A DNA stretch of 32,017 nucleotides from Methylophaga sp. GTDB taxonomy: Bacteria; Pseudomonadota; Gammaproteobacteria; Nitrosococcales; Methylophagaceae. Below are positions 16,559 to 24,635 of this stretch, one piece after another. Below the pieces are notes generated by a model. It was not told where the DNA came from and made no database searches. It saw only the letters and a list, made by a program, of their open reading frames with translations. The DNA lies in assembly GCA_002733105.1 (NCBI GenBank), contig NVUI01000003.1:37031-69047 (forward strand). Reading direction: 5' to 3'. The translations under genes were made by a program, and so were the position numbers. Each line of letters opens with the position of its first letter. Position 1 is the stretch's first letter.

Positions 16559-16861
16559 TTACTTTATAACAGCTTCAACGGCTTTAGTTTCGCCGGTGTT
16601 ATCTACCCAAGTTAGTGATAATGTATCGCCTGATTGTCCACCTTTAAATGAAAAAGCGACATACGGGTTTTTTGATATAGCGCGTCCGAAATTGGCTTCG
16701 AAAACTACTTTATCTTGATGTTTACAGATAAGTTCTTGAATATATTTTGCCGGGATCAGTTCATCCGTTTTTTTATCCTTACGCATGCCAGTTTCCATTG
16801 GGTGCTTTGCAAGTACCTTAACGACAACCAACCCTTTTTTCATTTTTGCTTTGACTTTCAT
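16559..16861 (-). CDS. soxZ: SoxZ, SoxYZ carrier subunit
   Basis: A 100-aa protein of immunoglobulin-like fold that pairs with SoxY. Typical features are P-M-E-T-G near residues 21-25, I-P-A-K-Y-I-Q-E-L (about 36-44), F-x-A-x-F-G-R-A-I-S-K-N-P-Y (about 54-67), then F-x-F-x-G-x-x-G-D-x-L-x-L-x-W-x-D-N-x-G. There is no signal peptide, as usual for SoxZ, which is exported by hitchhiking with Tat-exported SoxY. GAGG precedes the ATG. It directly follows soxY (22-base gap). Confidence 0.95.
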   Translation of the reverse strand: MKVKAKMKKGLVVVKVLAKHPMETGMRKDKKTDELIPAKYIQELICKHQDKVVFEANFGRAISKNPYVAFSFKGGQSGDTLSLTWVDNTGETKAVEAVIK

Positions 16862-16883
16862 TTGTCTGACCTCAATATCTTAA

Positions 16884-17342
16884 TTAACCGCCACAGCCAC
16901 CGATGGTGACTTTAACTTCTTTTTCTGTTGTGTATAATTTGCCATCAGCTTCGACAACCGCTTTAACTATCATTGTTTCGCCTAATCTGATCCGCACAGA
17001 GATATTTGCTTCAGTGCCTTCTGGTATTTTGAAAGAAGCAGCTAAAGGCTGAGGATTCTTGCCGGCAAAGATACTTATTGTCCTGACATTAGGAATATCA
17101 GTTTTTACAGTAACTGGTACGACGGCCCCATTTTCTGCAATTTCAGGGATCTTGAATGTTATCCGATCATCGGTAATAAGCTCATTGCTACCATAAAGGT
17201 CATTTAAAGCTTCATCCATTGATTCGACATCAAATGCTTTTGACCATTTAGCCATTGCAAGCTTAGGCATAACAGTAACGGCGGCAACCATTGCTGTGAA
17301 TCCTAATACGCTTTTCAGTAGTAATCTTCGTTTATCTTGCAT
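16884..17342 (-). CDS. soxY: SoxY, thiosulfate carrier subunit
   Basis: A 152-aa protein with a twin-arginine signal (K-R-R-L-L-L-K-S, residues 4-11, then a hydrophobic stretch ending A-M-A about 31). The C-terminus is the swinging arm G-G-C150-G-G, whose Cys holds the sulfur substrate throughout the Sox cycle. The intact pentapeptide means a functional carrier is expected. The length is typical. AGGAG precedes the ATG. It sits between soxX and soxZ, the usual soxXYZA order. Confidence 0.96.
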   Translation of the reverse strand: MQDKRRLLLKSVLGFTAMVAAVTVMPKLAMAKWSKAFDVESMDEALNDLYGSNELITDDRITFKIPEIAENGAVVPVTVKTDIPNVRTISIFAGKNPQPLAASFKIPEGTEANISVRIRLGETMIVKAVVEADGKLYTTEKEVKVTIGGCGG

Positions 17343-17381
17343 TCTGTTTTCTCCTAGTTATCTCTTTATATGGGGTGGGTG

Positions 17382-17726
17382 TTATAGCGAATAGATATAG
17401 TCCACAACCTTATCGATTTCTTGTTCAGTCAACATTCTATGTCGTCCAAATGGAGGCATAGCAGTCAGCGGATTTTTTGTTGTTGCATCCCATATTTGGT
17501 CTCTAAGCTTTGACTTATCTGGGTACATCTTTTGCATCTGGCTTAGGGGAGGCCCCATTTTTCCAGGTAATTCACCATCATCTATGACATGGCACGCAAG
17601 ACAATTGCCTTTCTTTCTATCAAATGCAATTTCTTTACCTTCTGCAATCTGGTCTCCGGCTAGTGCATAAGGAAGCGCAATTGGAAATAGAAATACCACT
17701 GAGATAAGTTGTATTAACTTTTTCAT
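17382..17726 (-). CDS. soxX: SoxX, monohaem cytochrome c subunit of SoxXA
   Basis: A 114-aa protein with a signal peptide (about 1-23, ending A-L-A). One class I cytochrome c domain has C42-L-A-C45-H46, the K-M-G-P-P segment, and the distal Met ligand in M90-P-P-F-G. SoxX accepts electrons from SoxA during S-thiosulfonate formation and passes them to a small cytochrome. Assignment as SoxX rather than a generic cytochrome rests on the MPPFG motif and its place next to soxYZA. It follows soxD by 42 bases. Confidence 0.92.
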   Translation of the reverse strand: MKKLIQLISVVFLFPIALPYALAGDQIAEGKEIAFDRKKGNCLACHVIDDGELPGKMGPPLSQMQKMYPDKSKLRDQIWDATTKNPLTAMPPFGRHRMLTEQEIDKVVDYIYSL

Positions 17727-17768
17727 AATTTGACTTTACATCCTCTATAATTTATTAAGATCTTGAGT

Positions 17769-18710
17769 CTAGCGACTTTGGCTTACCATATATTCGACAG
17801 CAGCTACCAGGTCTTCTTCACTTAGGCTCGGGTTACCACCTTTTGCAGGCATCATTCCAGCATCGCCGGTAAAACCATTAGTTGCATGCTCTACAAGCAG
17901 CTCCATACCTTGTGCAATCCGATCTACCCAAAGCTTGTTATCACCAACTATAGGTGCGCCAGCCAAACCGGAGTCATGACACATAGCACAAGATTGTTCA
18001 TAAACCCCCATGCCTCGCTTAGTAGAGTCAACCTTATTTTCAGTTTCAGCAGCTGTTTGTTCTAAGTGTTTTAGTGGCGTAATACCTTTAATCGCTGATG
18101 TAACCTTAATTTTGCTCGGATCTTTACAGTTTTCCATGCAGGCAATATTGATAACATCAGGACGATTATCGATAAAGAAACCATCTTTGTTAGGCATCTC
18201 TATTTCGGCAAAGTTATCTCGGCTTAAAACAAAGTCTTCATCGTCGATTATTTCATTTAGATAAAGTACATAAGCTGTCAATGCGTAGGTTTCATTATCA
18301 GTTAATGACTGAGGTGCAGTAAAAGGCATGGCACGATGAATGTAGTCCCAAAGGGTACTGGCATAAGGCCAATAACTACCCACCGTTTTTTCAGGACGAT
18401 CTTCTGTCAACGTTCCTATGCCGCCGGCCAGTGCTGGCCAACGGCCTTCACCTTCACCGAAATCACCGTGGCATACAGCGCATTTCGCATCAAAGATGCC
18501 TTCACCCTGTGATACTGAGCCGCTACCTACAGGCAGACCTTGACCATCGGGACGGATATCGATGTCCCAGCCGGCAATTTCTTCTTCGGTGGCAATTCGG
18601 CCTAGGCCATAATAACCTGGCTCTTTGGCAAATGCAGAAGAGGCGATAAACCCTTGTGCAGCAAAGATTAAAACCAATACATGAAAATATTTTTTAACCC
18701 AATTGTACAT
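17769..18710 (-). CDS. soxD: SoxD, dihaem cytochrome c subunit of the SoxCD sulfur dehydrogenase
   Basis: SoxD takes electrons from the SoxC molybdenum site during oxidation of SoxY-bound sulfane sulfur. From the chosen ATG (18710) the protein has 313 aa, with a signal peptide M-Y-N-W-V-K-K then a hydrophobic run ending A-F-A (about residue 28). Two haem sites are present: C77-A-V-C-H81 and C241-A-M-C-H245. The conserved S-Y-W-P-Y-A-S-T-L-W-D-Y-I-x-R-A-M-P segment is typical of SoxD. The frame is open back to 18887, but that part has no signal peptide and lies in soxC. The chosen ATG overlaps soxC by 17 bases, fitting coupled translation. Confidence 0.93.
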   Translation of the reverse strand: MYNWVKKYFHVLVLIFAAQGFIASSAFAKEPGYYGLGRIATEEEIAGWDIDIRPDGQGLPVGSGSVSQGEGIFDAKCAVCHGDFGEGEGRWPALAGGIGTLTEDRPEKTVGSYWPYASTLWDYIHRAMPFTAPQSLTDNETYALTAYVLYLNEIIDDEDFVLSRDNFAEIEMPNKDGFFIDNRPDVINIACMENCKDPSKIKVTSAIKGITPLKHLEQTAAETENKVDSTKRGMGVYEQSCAMCHDSGLAGAPIVGDNKLWVDRIAQGMELLVEHATNGFTGDAGMMPAKGGNPSLSEEDLVAAVEYMVSQSR

Positions 18711-20013
18711 TGCTAACAGTCCCATCTTTATCAAGCATCCAGGTATGAATAGAGTTTTTGTGGTAAATCGAGTTACTGCCTCGGGCTTCTCGTAATTGTG
18801 AAAGCGTTGGCTGTACATAGCCTGTTTCATCAATGGCACGACTTTGCAGCAGTAATGGTTCACCTTGCCAATTAATTTCCATGCCAAAACGAGTTATCGC
18901 TTTAGATAACACCAGGCCTTTTAATTTAGCTGTTTGCCAACTTACACCACCATCAAGTGACACATCGACACGTTTTATTTTGCCTCGGCCAGACCAAGCA
19001 ATCCCCTCAAGATGATGAATACCTCTATGCATCATTGGTTTTTCGGGGCAAGGTGAAGTAATGACAGAATTTGTTTCTTGGACAAAACTAAACTTACGTG
19101 CCGTTCCATCTGGCATGAGATCGGTATATTTAGATGTTTCTTCACGTTGATACCAAGGTTTATCACCAATTTCTAGGCGACGTAACCATTTGATACTGGT
19201 ATTACCTTCCCAACCTGGATTGAATAATCGTACTGGATAACCTTGTTCAGGTCTGAGCATCTCGCCATTTTGAGCATACACAACCAGAGTGTCATCCAAG
19301 GCTTTTTCAAGTGGAATACTACGTGACATGCCTGCACCATCAGCACCTTCTGCTAACAGCCATTTAGCCCCTTTTTGAATGCCCACTTCATCTAGAAGCG
19401 TCGAAAGTTTTACACCAGTCCACTCACAACAGCTCAACATACCATGGGTAAATTGTAATGCTTCCATTTGGGTGCCACGCCATTCCATACCACCATTAGC
19501 AGGACATTCTAAGAAATTAATCACTGATTCTGATGGAAAGCTCATTAGCTGATCCATGGTTAGAATCAATGGCCGATCAACCATGCCATTAATAATAATA
19601 CGATGATCATCAGGGTTAACTTCTGGCACGCCAGCGTGATAGCGTTCAAATACTAGGCCACTTGGGGTAATAATGCCTTTCATTTCATGTAATGGCGTCA
19701 TACTGATAGAGGAGATTGAATCTGCCGTTAACCAGTCGACGGTACGTCGAACAACGTCTGACTCATGTTTCGAGGGATGCCCATAAGGCACAGAAACAAC
19801 ACCACGACCTAGCTTGCGACTCCATACAGGTACATTTGGCGGCAATGATTCTTTTCCTGCCATTGCCGTACCAACTGTTGCCGCTAAGGCAGATCCTACG
19901 GATAACTTCAAGCCATTTAATAAGAAATCACGTCGTTTTTTTTGTGGCAACTCAGCTGCTTCTGCCTTGATTTCTTTAAGTAAATCTGTTGTATTTTCAG
20001 ATAATCTTTTCAC
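18694..20013 (-). CDS. soxC: SoxC, molybdenum subunit of sulfur (sulfite) dehydrogenase SoxCD
   Basis: A 439-aa member of the sulfite oxidase family. A long n-region (1-23) precedes a Tat motif K-K-R27-R28-D-F-L and a hydrophobic stretch to about residue 52, consistent with folded export with molybdopterin. The Moco-ligating Cys is C170 in F-L-E-C-P-A-N-G-G. The C-terminal dimerisation domain contains G-I-A-W-S-G-R-G-K-I-K-R-V-D-V-S-x-D-G-G. SoxCD makes thiosulfate oxidation complete (no sulfur globule build-up). It is the first gene of the minus-strand sox run, so the operon promoter must lie in 20014-20202. Confidence 0.95.
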   Translation of the reverse strand: MKRLSENTTDLLKEIKAEAAELPQKKRRDFLLNGLKLSVGSALAATVGTAMAGKESLPPNVPVWSRKLGRGVVSVPYGHPSKHESDVVRRTVDWLTADSISSISMTPLHEMKGIITPSGLVFERYHAGVPEVNPDDHRIIINGMVDRPLILTMDQLMSFPSESVINFLECPANGGMEWRGTQMEALQFTHGMLSCCEWTGVKLSTLLDEVGIQKGAKWLLAEGADGAGMSRSIPLEKALDDTLVVYAQNGEMLRPEQGYPVRLFNPGWEGNTSIKWLRRLEIGDKPWYQREETSKYTDLMPDGTARKFSFVQETNSVITSPCPEKPMMHRGIHHLEGIAWSGRGKIKRVDVSLDGGVSWQTAKLKGLVLSKAITRFGMEINWQGEPLLLQSRAIDETGYVQPTLSQLREARGSNSIYHKNSIHTWMLDKDGTVSNVQLG

Positions 20014-20202
20014 TATCGACCTATATTTCTAGATAAAAATAATTGCTTTAGATTTTCATATAACTATTTAATATATACATATAACCAATTAGTATATAAT
20101 ATATGCACCTAACAATATTTACAAGTATTTATGTAGGTGAAAACACCTGTACTTTCAATTATTTTTGAGTGACCTGAAATTAATAAGGCAAAAAATGACG
20201 CT
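20014..20202. promoter_or_regulatory. Divergent promoter region between soxC and the SoxH-like gene
   Basis: A 189-bp, strongly AT-rich region that must contain the promoters of the sox run (leftward) and the MBL-fold gene (rightward). Several TATAAT-like strings occur on both strands around 20058-20104, so I do not choose one pair of promoters. The most marked element is the tandem 21-bp repeat listed separately. A ribosome binding site for the rightward gene is poor (AAGG about 16 bases before its ATG). Confidence 0.6.
20057..20098. repeat. Tandem 21-bp direct repeat, candidate operator
   Basis: Copy 1 (20057-20077) and copy 2 (20078-20098) each begin CATATAAC and end TATATA, and agree at 18 of 21 positions. 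They abut exactly, so the unit repeats every 21 bp, two turns of B-DNA. Each copy is flanked by short ATATA/TATAT inverted ends. This layout suits two protein dimers binding side by side on one face. Chance similarity in AT-rich DNA is possible. Confidence 0.55.
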
Positions 20203-21156
20203 ATGAAAATTATATTGCTAATAACTCTGCTACTGCTATCAAATACCTTTTCACTACAGGCGGCTTCTACAGATAAGTTTCTTAACGGATTCTCTGCCGA
20301 GGAAATTACACAGAATGTCTATGTCATTCATGGGCAAAATTCGGATCCGTCGGCTAACAATTCCGGTTTTATCAACAATCCCGCTTTTGTTATTGTTGAA
20401 ACGGGCGTTGTTGTTATTGATCCTGGTAGCAGCTTAGATATTGGTGAGATGGTGCTCGACAGAATCAGGCTTATTACACCGCTTCCGGTCATAGCCCTAT
20501 TTAATACCCATGAACACGGTGATCACTGGTTAGGAAACCAAGCTATCGTTAATGCCTATCCTGATATACCAATATATGCACACCCTAAGATGATTAACAA
20601 CATTGCCGATGGTGTAGGTAAAATCTGGTTGACACGTCTACTACAACTTACTGAAAATGCCATTACAGGTACTAAAATAATGGCACCTACACATCCTGTA
20701 GATCATGGTGACGAAATAAGGTTAGGACAGCGTAGATTTATAATTCATCACCTTGGGATAAGTCATACTAGCAATGATATTATGATTGAACTGCCTGAGT
20801 TTAAAACAGTATTTCTTGGCGATAATGCTGTTATTAAACGTGTTCCACGATTAGACGATGGCGATGTTCTAGGAACGATTGCTGCACTTGAGATGATATT
20901 AGAAACAAATAATACGAATTTTGTTCCAGGTCATGGTCCTAGCGGTGATAAAGCTATTGTAGAACTTAACCTTGAATATTTGAGGACCTTATACGATTCT
21001 GTCAAAATACTTTATGAAGATGATTTAAGTTATTTTGAAATGAAAGATTTCGTAGTAGAAAAAATGAATAAATTTGTTGGTTGGTATGGATTTGATGCAG
21101 AAATTGGCAGAAGTATCAGTTTAGTTTATCTGCAAATTGAGAGTGCTGATTTTTAA
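20203..21156 (+). CDS. SoxH-like periplasmic metallo-beta-lactamase-fold hydrolase
   Basis: A 317-aa protein with a signal peptide (about 1-21, ending L-Q-A-A). The MBL-fold zinc motif is intact: T-H103-E-H105-G-D107-H108-W. Further ligands are probably H192 in G-I-S-H-T-S-N-D, the D in F-L-G-D-N-A, and the H in V-P-G-H-G. Proteins of this type (SoxH and quinoprotein-relay hydrolases) are common beside sox and methylotrophy genes; SoxH is dispensable for thiosulfate oxidation in the Paracoccus system, and its substrate is unknown. It is divergent from soxC across the repeat-bearing region, so it may be co-regulated. Confidence 0.83.
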   Translation: MKIILLITLLLLSNTFSLQAASTDKFLNGFSAEEITQNVYVIHGQNSDPSANNSGFINNPAFVIVETGVVVIDPGSSLDIGEMVLDRIRLITPLPVIALFNTHEHGDHWLGNQAIVNAYPDIPIYAHPKMINNIADGVGKIWLTRLLQLTENAITGTKIMAPTHPVDHGDEIRLGQRRFIIHHLGISHTSNDIMIELPEFKTVFLGDNAVIKRVPRLDDGDVLGTIAALEMILETNNTNFVPGHGPSGDKAIVELNLEYLRTLYDSVKILYEDDLSYFEMKDFVVEKMNKFVGWYGFDAEIGRSISLVYLQIESADF

Positions 21157-21199
21157 GCCACTTCAATTGATGGGTCAGAATGGAATCTTACAACTTATT

Positions 21200-21511
21200 G
21201 CTTCAGGCTATTATCTGCCTATAACATTGCTTGTTAGTGGACCATTTATATAAGCTTTTAAAGATATTCCCTAAACCTTGTACTGCATCTGAAACATCGT
21301 CACTATATTCAGTAATTTACTTAACAGCTTTAGCATTAAATTGATTACCTTTAGATTGCTTTCCCTAGATTTTGTTTTGGCACCACGCTTTGTCTTCAGA
21401 AATAGACGAAAATCCAACCACTCTTACTTGTTCGCCCGAATTAACAATGTCTACTTTGGTTCAACCAATAATGGCCACAAGCCCCTTATATTTCTTTTCC
21501 GGCACTGCTTT
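21200..21511 (-). pseudogene. Degraded minus-strand reading frame, unidentified (faint HU/IHF-like look)
   Basis: Within the 580-bp gap 21157-21738 one minus-strand frame from about 21511 reads K-A-V-P-E-K-K-Y-K-G-L-V-A-I-I-G, stop, then N-S-G-E-Q-V-R-V-V-G-F-S-S-I. Two more stops follow before G-N-Q-F-N-A-K-A-V-K and S-D-D-V-S-D-A-V-Q-G-L-G-N-I-F. The G-E-Q-V-R-V-V-G-F segment and the later A-K-A-V-K recall HU/IHF DNA-binding proteins, but the match is short. I see no intact gene on either strand in this gap. The identity is a guess. Confidence 0.25.
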
Positions 21512-21710
21512 GTAAAGTGTAACGATCCCACTTATGCTCGGTAATGTTCAGCGGTGCATGACTCTCTTTCATTGCTCAGCCGTGGTACTGGCATGGCTCT
21601 CATTACTGGGCACACTGATGATACTTAAGATAGGAGAGGGGGAGGATACTCGTACTCGATCCGACAAGCACAATACCAACAAAATCAAGTATAGCGAACA
21701 GGTTTTGATT

Positions 21711-21740
21711 ATAAAAAACAACTCCAATCTATCAGTTGTT
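21711..21740 (-). terminator. Intrinsic terminator of the MFS transporter gene
   Basis: Aacaact (21717-21723) pairs with agttgtt (21734-21740) across a 10-base loop. On the minus strand the stem is followed by TTTTTTATAATC. It overlaps the stop codon of the MFS gene (21741-21739), so it would end that transcript. The stem is short (7 bp). Confidence 0.55.
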
Positions 21741-22914
21741 AGCGACTCTCTAATACAATTAATTCTTTGGTATGAAAATATAAGATCACAACAATAGCTA
21801 ATAGTATTACCGGAATACTCAATAGATTCATCACTTGCCAACCTAGCGATGCCTCAAGCCAACCAGAGCCCAATGCCGACAAGGTAACCATGCTGAAAAT
21901 TAAAAATTCATTGGCCGCCTGAGCTTTGGGTTTTTCAGCCTCTGAATAAGCCCCCGTTACTAAATTAGTGGCGCTAACAAACATAAAATTCCACCCGACT
22001 CCCAAGGTAAACAGCGCGATCGAAAAATGTAACTGCGACTGACCGTTAAGGTTGATGGCAATGCAAGCCAAAATTACCATTGCACCAACCAACATCATAC
22101 TGACAGTACCAAATCGTGTGATCAAATGACCTGTAAAAAAACCGGGAATAAACATACCTAGAGCATGCAGCTCAATCACCAAAGCAGATTGAGAAAAACT
22201 AAAACCATGACCATGCATCGCTAGTGGTGTTGCTGTCATAAGCAAGTTCATCACTGTGTAACTGATCATGGCTGCCGCCACCGCCACCAGAAAAACGGGT
22301 TGGCGGATAATTTGTCCTATGGGTCGTATTTTGGTATCTGGATGGTGAACTACCCGAGGTGGGAACTTAACCGTTGTAAGTACCCCGAGAGCGATCACGT
22401 ATAGCGCTGACAAGCCCCAAAATGCACCAACAAAGGGTGCGTCGTTAACGATATTTTTGCTAAAGATAGCCAAGTTTGGTCCGGCAATGGCTGCTAGCAC
22501 ACCACCAGCCATCACAATAGAGATAGCTCGTGCCTGCTGAGTTTTGTCACACATTTCAACCGCCGCAAAGCGATATAAAGTGCCAAAACCTATGGCAATG
22601 CCTAATAAAAAAGCCCCAAAACAAAACAACCAAAATGATTCGTTGTACAGCGCTTGAATGCAGAACAAGGCGCCACATATACCAATGATGTTACCTAAAA
22701 AAAAACCATTTTTTCGGCCAATTTTATTCATAATCAGCGATGCAGGAATAGTGGCACACATTAAACCAATAAATTGGAAGGCCACGGGTAGCGTTGTCCA
22801 TTCATTACTAGGCGCCATCTTTTGGCCAATAAGCGCCATAACCGACACTAACAGTATGGTACCTGTGGTCAATAGTGCTTGGCAGAGAGATAGAGAAATA
22901 ATACCAAAATTCAT
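21739..22914 (-). CDS. MFS transporter
   Basis: A 391-aa, twelve-segment major facilitator. The loop between segments 2 and 3 has the MFS signature in the form N-K-I-G-R-K-N-G (about residues 63-70), and a repeat of the motif occurs in the second half (G-H-L-I-T-R-F-G, about 256-263). The central cytoplasmic loop (about 183-200) is short and basic. The substrate is unknown; the look is of a YbjJ/efflux-like MFS. It is a single minus-strand gene that ends in an intrinsic terminator. No adjacent regulator was found. Confidence 0.88.
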   Translation of the reverse strand: MNFGIISLSLCQALLTTGTILLVSVMALIGQKMAPSNEWTTLPVAFQFIGLMCATIPASLIMNKIGRKNGFFLGNIIGICGALFCIQALYNESFWLFCFGAFLLGIAIGFGTLYRFAAVEMCDKTQQARAISIVMAGGVLAAIAGPNLAIFSKNIVNDAPFVGAFWGLSALYVIALGVLTTVKFPPRVVHHPDTKIRPIGQIIRQPVFLVAVAAAMISYTVMNLLMTATPLAMHGHGFSFSQSALVIELHALGMFIPGFFTGHLITRFGTVSMMLVGAMVILACIAINLNGQSQLHFSIALFTLGVGWNFMFVSATNLVTGAYSEAEKPKAQAANEFLIFSMVTLSALGSGWLEASLGWQVMNLLSIPVILLAIVVILYFHTKELIVLESR

Positions 22915-23081
22915 AATAACTACTCGCCAGCCAGTTTCGATGGGAAAATTCGCTAGCTTACCCTATTAGGAGCTATATAAAAATCTGCCATACTGACTTC
23001 CTGCTATCAACAAATGCCAAATCGAAGCAAACTCATTAGAGAGGTGATAATACATAAGGTCAGATTAATATCGTCTGTTAA

Positions 23082-23714
23082 CTATTTTAGAAGCCAAACA
23101 CTTTCTTGTGCAGCATATTTTCCTTTTAGCCCATCGGGTATATTCATATTTTCAAGTAAAGCTAACGAATAATGATCTTTATAGTGCTGTTTCACTTCCT
23201 CGTTACATACCGAAAAAGGAGGCCCGCTCATTAAATTTTGATTGTATTCATAGCTAATCAGCAACTGTGGAGCTGCAAGGGTAATCTTGAGTACATGCAA
23301 CGTATATTGTGTACGTATCGCTTCAGGTAAAGCAACCAGAGCAGCCCGGTCATAGATTGCATCAACCACACCAAGGTTTTCGCCTGACAAATCAAAAATA
23401 TTGCCAACAAAAATATCGATACCGTTTGCACTGTAGAGTGTCATGCCAGCAGGCTTTGAAACCTGAGGCTCTATGTCCAGTTTTTCAAACAGCTGCTTAA
23501 TAGCATCTTCACTCAGCTCGGCGCCAACGACACAATATCCTTCAGATAATAGCCATGCTATATCAAGTGTTTTGCCACACAGGGGAACAAATATTCGATT
23601 CCCTTTAACTAAGCTCAGCTCCCCGATGTATTTCACTAATAGCGAATTAACCTCACTCAGATGAAATCCTATCTCATTGTTTTTCCATTTTTGGTGCCAA
23701 AAATCTACATCCAT
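23082..23714 (-). CDS. tpm: Thiopurine S-methyltransferase (TPMT family)
   Basis: A 210-aa SAM-dependent methyltransferase. The TPMT pattern is clear: F-W-H-Q-K-W near the N-terminus (residues 5-10), I-G-F-H, then F-V-P-L-C-G-K-T-L-D-I-A-W-L (SAM-binding, about 42-55), V-V-G-A-E-L-S, and Y-D-R-A-A-L-V-A-L-P (about 120-129). The length is close to bacterial TPMT (about 215). Bacterial members methylate thiopurines and, in some species, selenium and tellurium compounds; the natural substrate is unknown. It is a single gene, 167 bases upstream of the MFS gene on the same strand; co-transcription is possible. Confidence 0.92.
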   Translation of the reverse strand: MDVDFWHQKWKNNEIGFHLSEVNSLLVKYIGELSLVKGNRIFVPLCGKTLDIAWLLSEGYCVVGAELSEDAIKQLFEKLDIEPQVSKPAGMTLYSANGIDIFVGNIFDLSGENLGVVDAIYDRAALVALPEAIRTQYTLHVLKITLAAPQLLISYEYNQNLMSGPPFSVCNEEVKQHYKDHYSLALLENMNIPDGLKGKYAAQESVWLLK

Positions 23715-23843
23715 TTTCTACCTTCAATTACTCACGAATACATAATATTTTAAATATGCAGGGCTATTTTTAGCAATCCACGATCACAGCATTTATAACG
23801 AGACTGGTTTAGGTAATTAACCGTATTGTGATTTCATACCTTT

Positions 23844-23886
23844 AATATTCCTCAAGGTATAGCCTCGCTACACCTTGAGGAATATT
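23844..23886. repeat. Large perfect hairpin downstream of the PPOX-family gene
   Basis: Aatattcctcaaggt (23844-23858) and its perfect complement (23872-23886) form a 15-bp stem, extended after one mismatch by tagc/gcta with a CTC loop. It sits 39 bases past the stop at 23925 on the minus strand. It lacks a following T-run on either strand, so it is either an atypical terminator or a structural repeat. It is the only such copy noticed in the window. Confidence 0.6.
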
Positions 23887-23924
23887 CTTATAACTCTCAA
23901 TCTAATTTTGTTAAATATCGCACC

Positions 23925-24581
23925 TTAACCTTCACCTTTTTTGACGTCATCTATCCATTCTTCAATGGTGATAATACCGCCTTCTTTTTCAGGACGACCT
24001 TGATCTTTAGGTGCTAAAACATCTTGCATTAGATCAACACGCTTCCAACCTGCCAGAGGTGTCTCTTCCTTTTGGCCTGGAACATAATGTGACAATTCTT
24101 TCAGTTCATATCTATGAATATATCGTGGGCAATTGATCCACATTTTTGATAGTTTGATACGTACAACCATATCTGCTTCATTAAACTCAGACATTAACGG
24201 ATCATCTGTTGAGACACTCGCTTCACCATGAAAACGAATACGATGCGGCGTTTCAAAATCGATAAATAAAATTCCGACTTTTGCCGTTTCCATAATGTTA
24301 CCCATGGAATAAAACATGCCATTACCATCATAAGACGGGAAAGCAATCGTTGTATTATCAATGACTTTGACAAAACCTGGTGCACCGCCTTTATATGACA
24401 CGGTAGGCTGTCCATTATGATCAATCGTTGATAGAAAAAACATGACACGACTTTCAATAAAAGCTTGCTCTTCTTCGCCAATTTCGTCGCGAATAATGAC
24501 TTCTTCCATACGGTCCGCTAATTTACGCGTTTCAAATGTATCCTGTAGCTCACGATGTTTGCTGCCATAATGATTGCTCAT
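23925..24581 (-). CDS. Pyridoxamine 5'-phosphate oxidase-like (PPOX family) FMN-binding protein
   Basis: A 218-aa cytoplasmic protein of the split-barrel FMN-binding fold. The segments F-F-L-S-T-I-D-H-N-G-Q-P-T-V-S-Y-K-G-G and A-F-P-S-Y-D-G-N-G-M-F-Y-S-M-G-N-I form the FMN phosphate-binding region, followed by V-G-I-L-F-I-D and I-R-F-H-G-E-A. C-P-R-Y-I-H-R-Y near residue 160 is common in the family. The start at 24581 is chosen because GAGGA lies 8-12 bases upstream; an in-frame ATG at 24614 has no such site. The substrate is unknown. It lies 54 bases downstream of an MBL-fold gene on the same strand. Confidence 0.83.
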   Translation of the reverse strand: MSNHYGSKHRELQDTFETRKLADRMEEVIIRDEIGEEEQAFIESRVMFFLSTIDHNGQPTVSYKGGAPGFVKVIDNTTIAFPSYDGNGMFYSMGNIMETAKVGILFIDFETPHRIRFHGEASVSTDDPLMSEFNEADMVVRIKLSKMWINCPRYIHRYELKELSHYVPGQKEETPLAGWKRVDLMQDVLAPKDQGRPEKEGGIITIEEWIDDVKKGEG

Positions 24582-24635
24582 TTTTCTATCCTCGTAGTTA
24601 ATTAAATAACCCAATGATCCAGGGTATAGAACGTG

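Noticed and set aside
18710-18887. Upstream 59-codon extension of soxD
   Set aside because: It lies wholly within soxC and would precede, not form, the signal peptide; the ATG at 18710 gives a normal SoxD.
21534-21797. 87-codon plus-strand open frame
   Set aside because: It overlaps the MFS gene end and its terminator, has no ribosome binding site and its translation shows no domain pattern.
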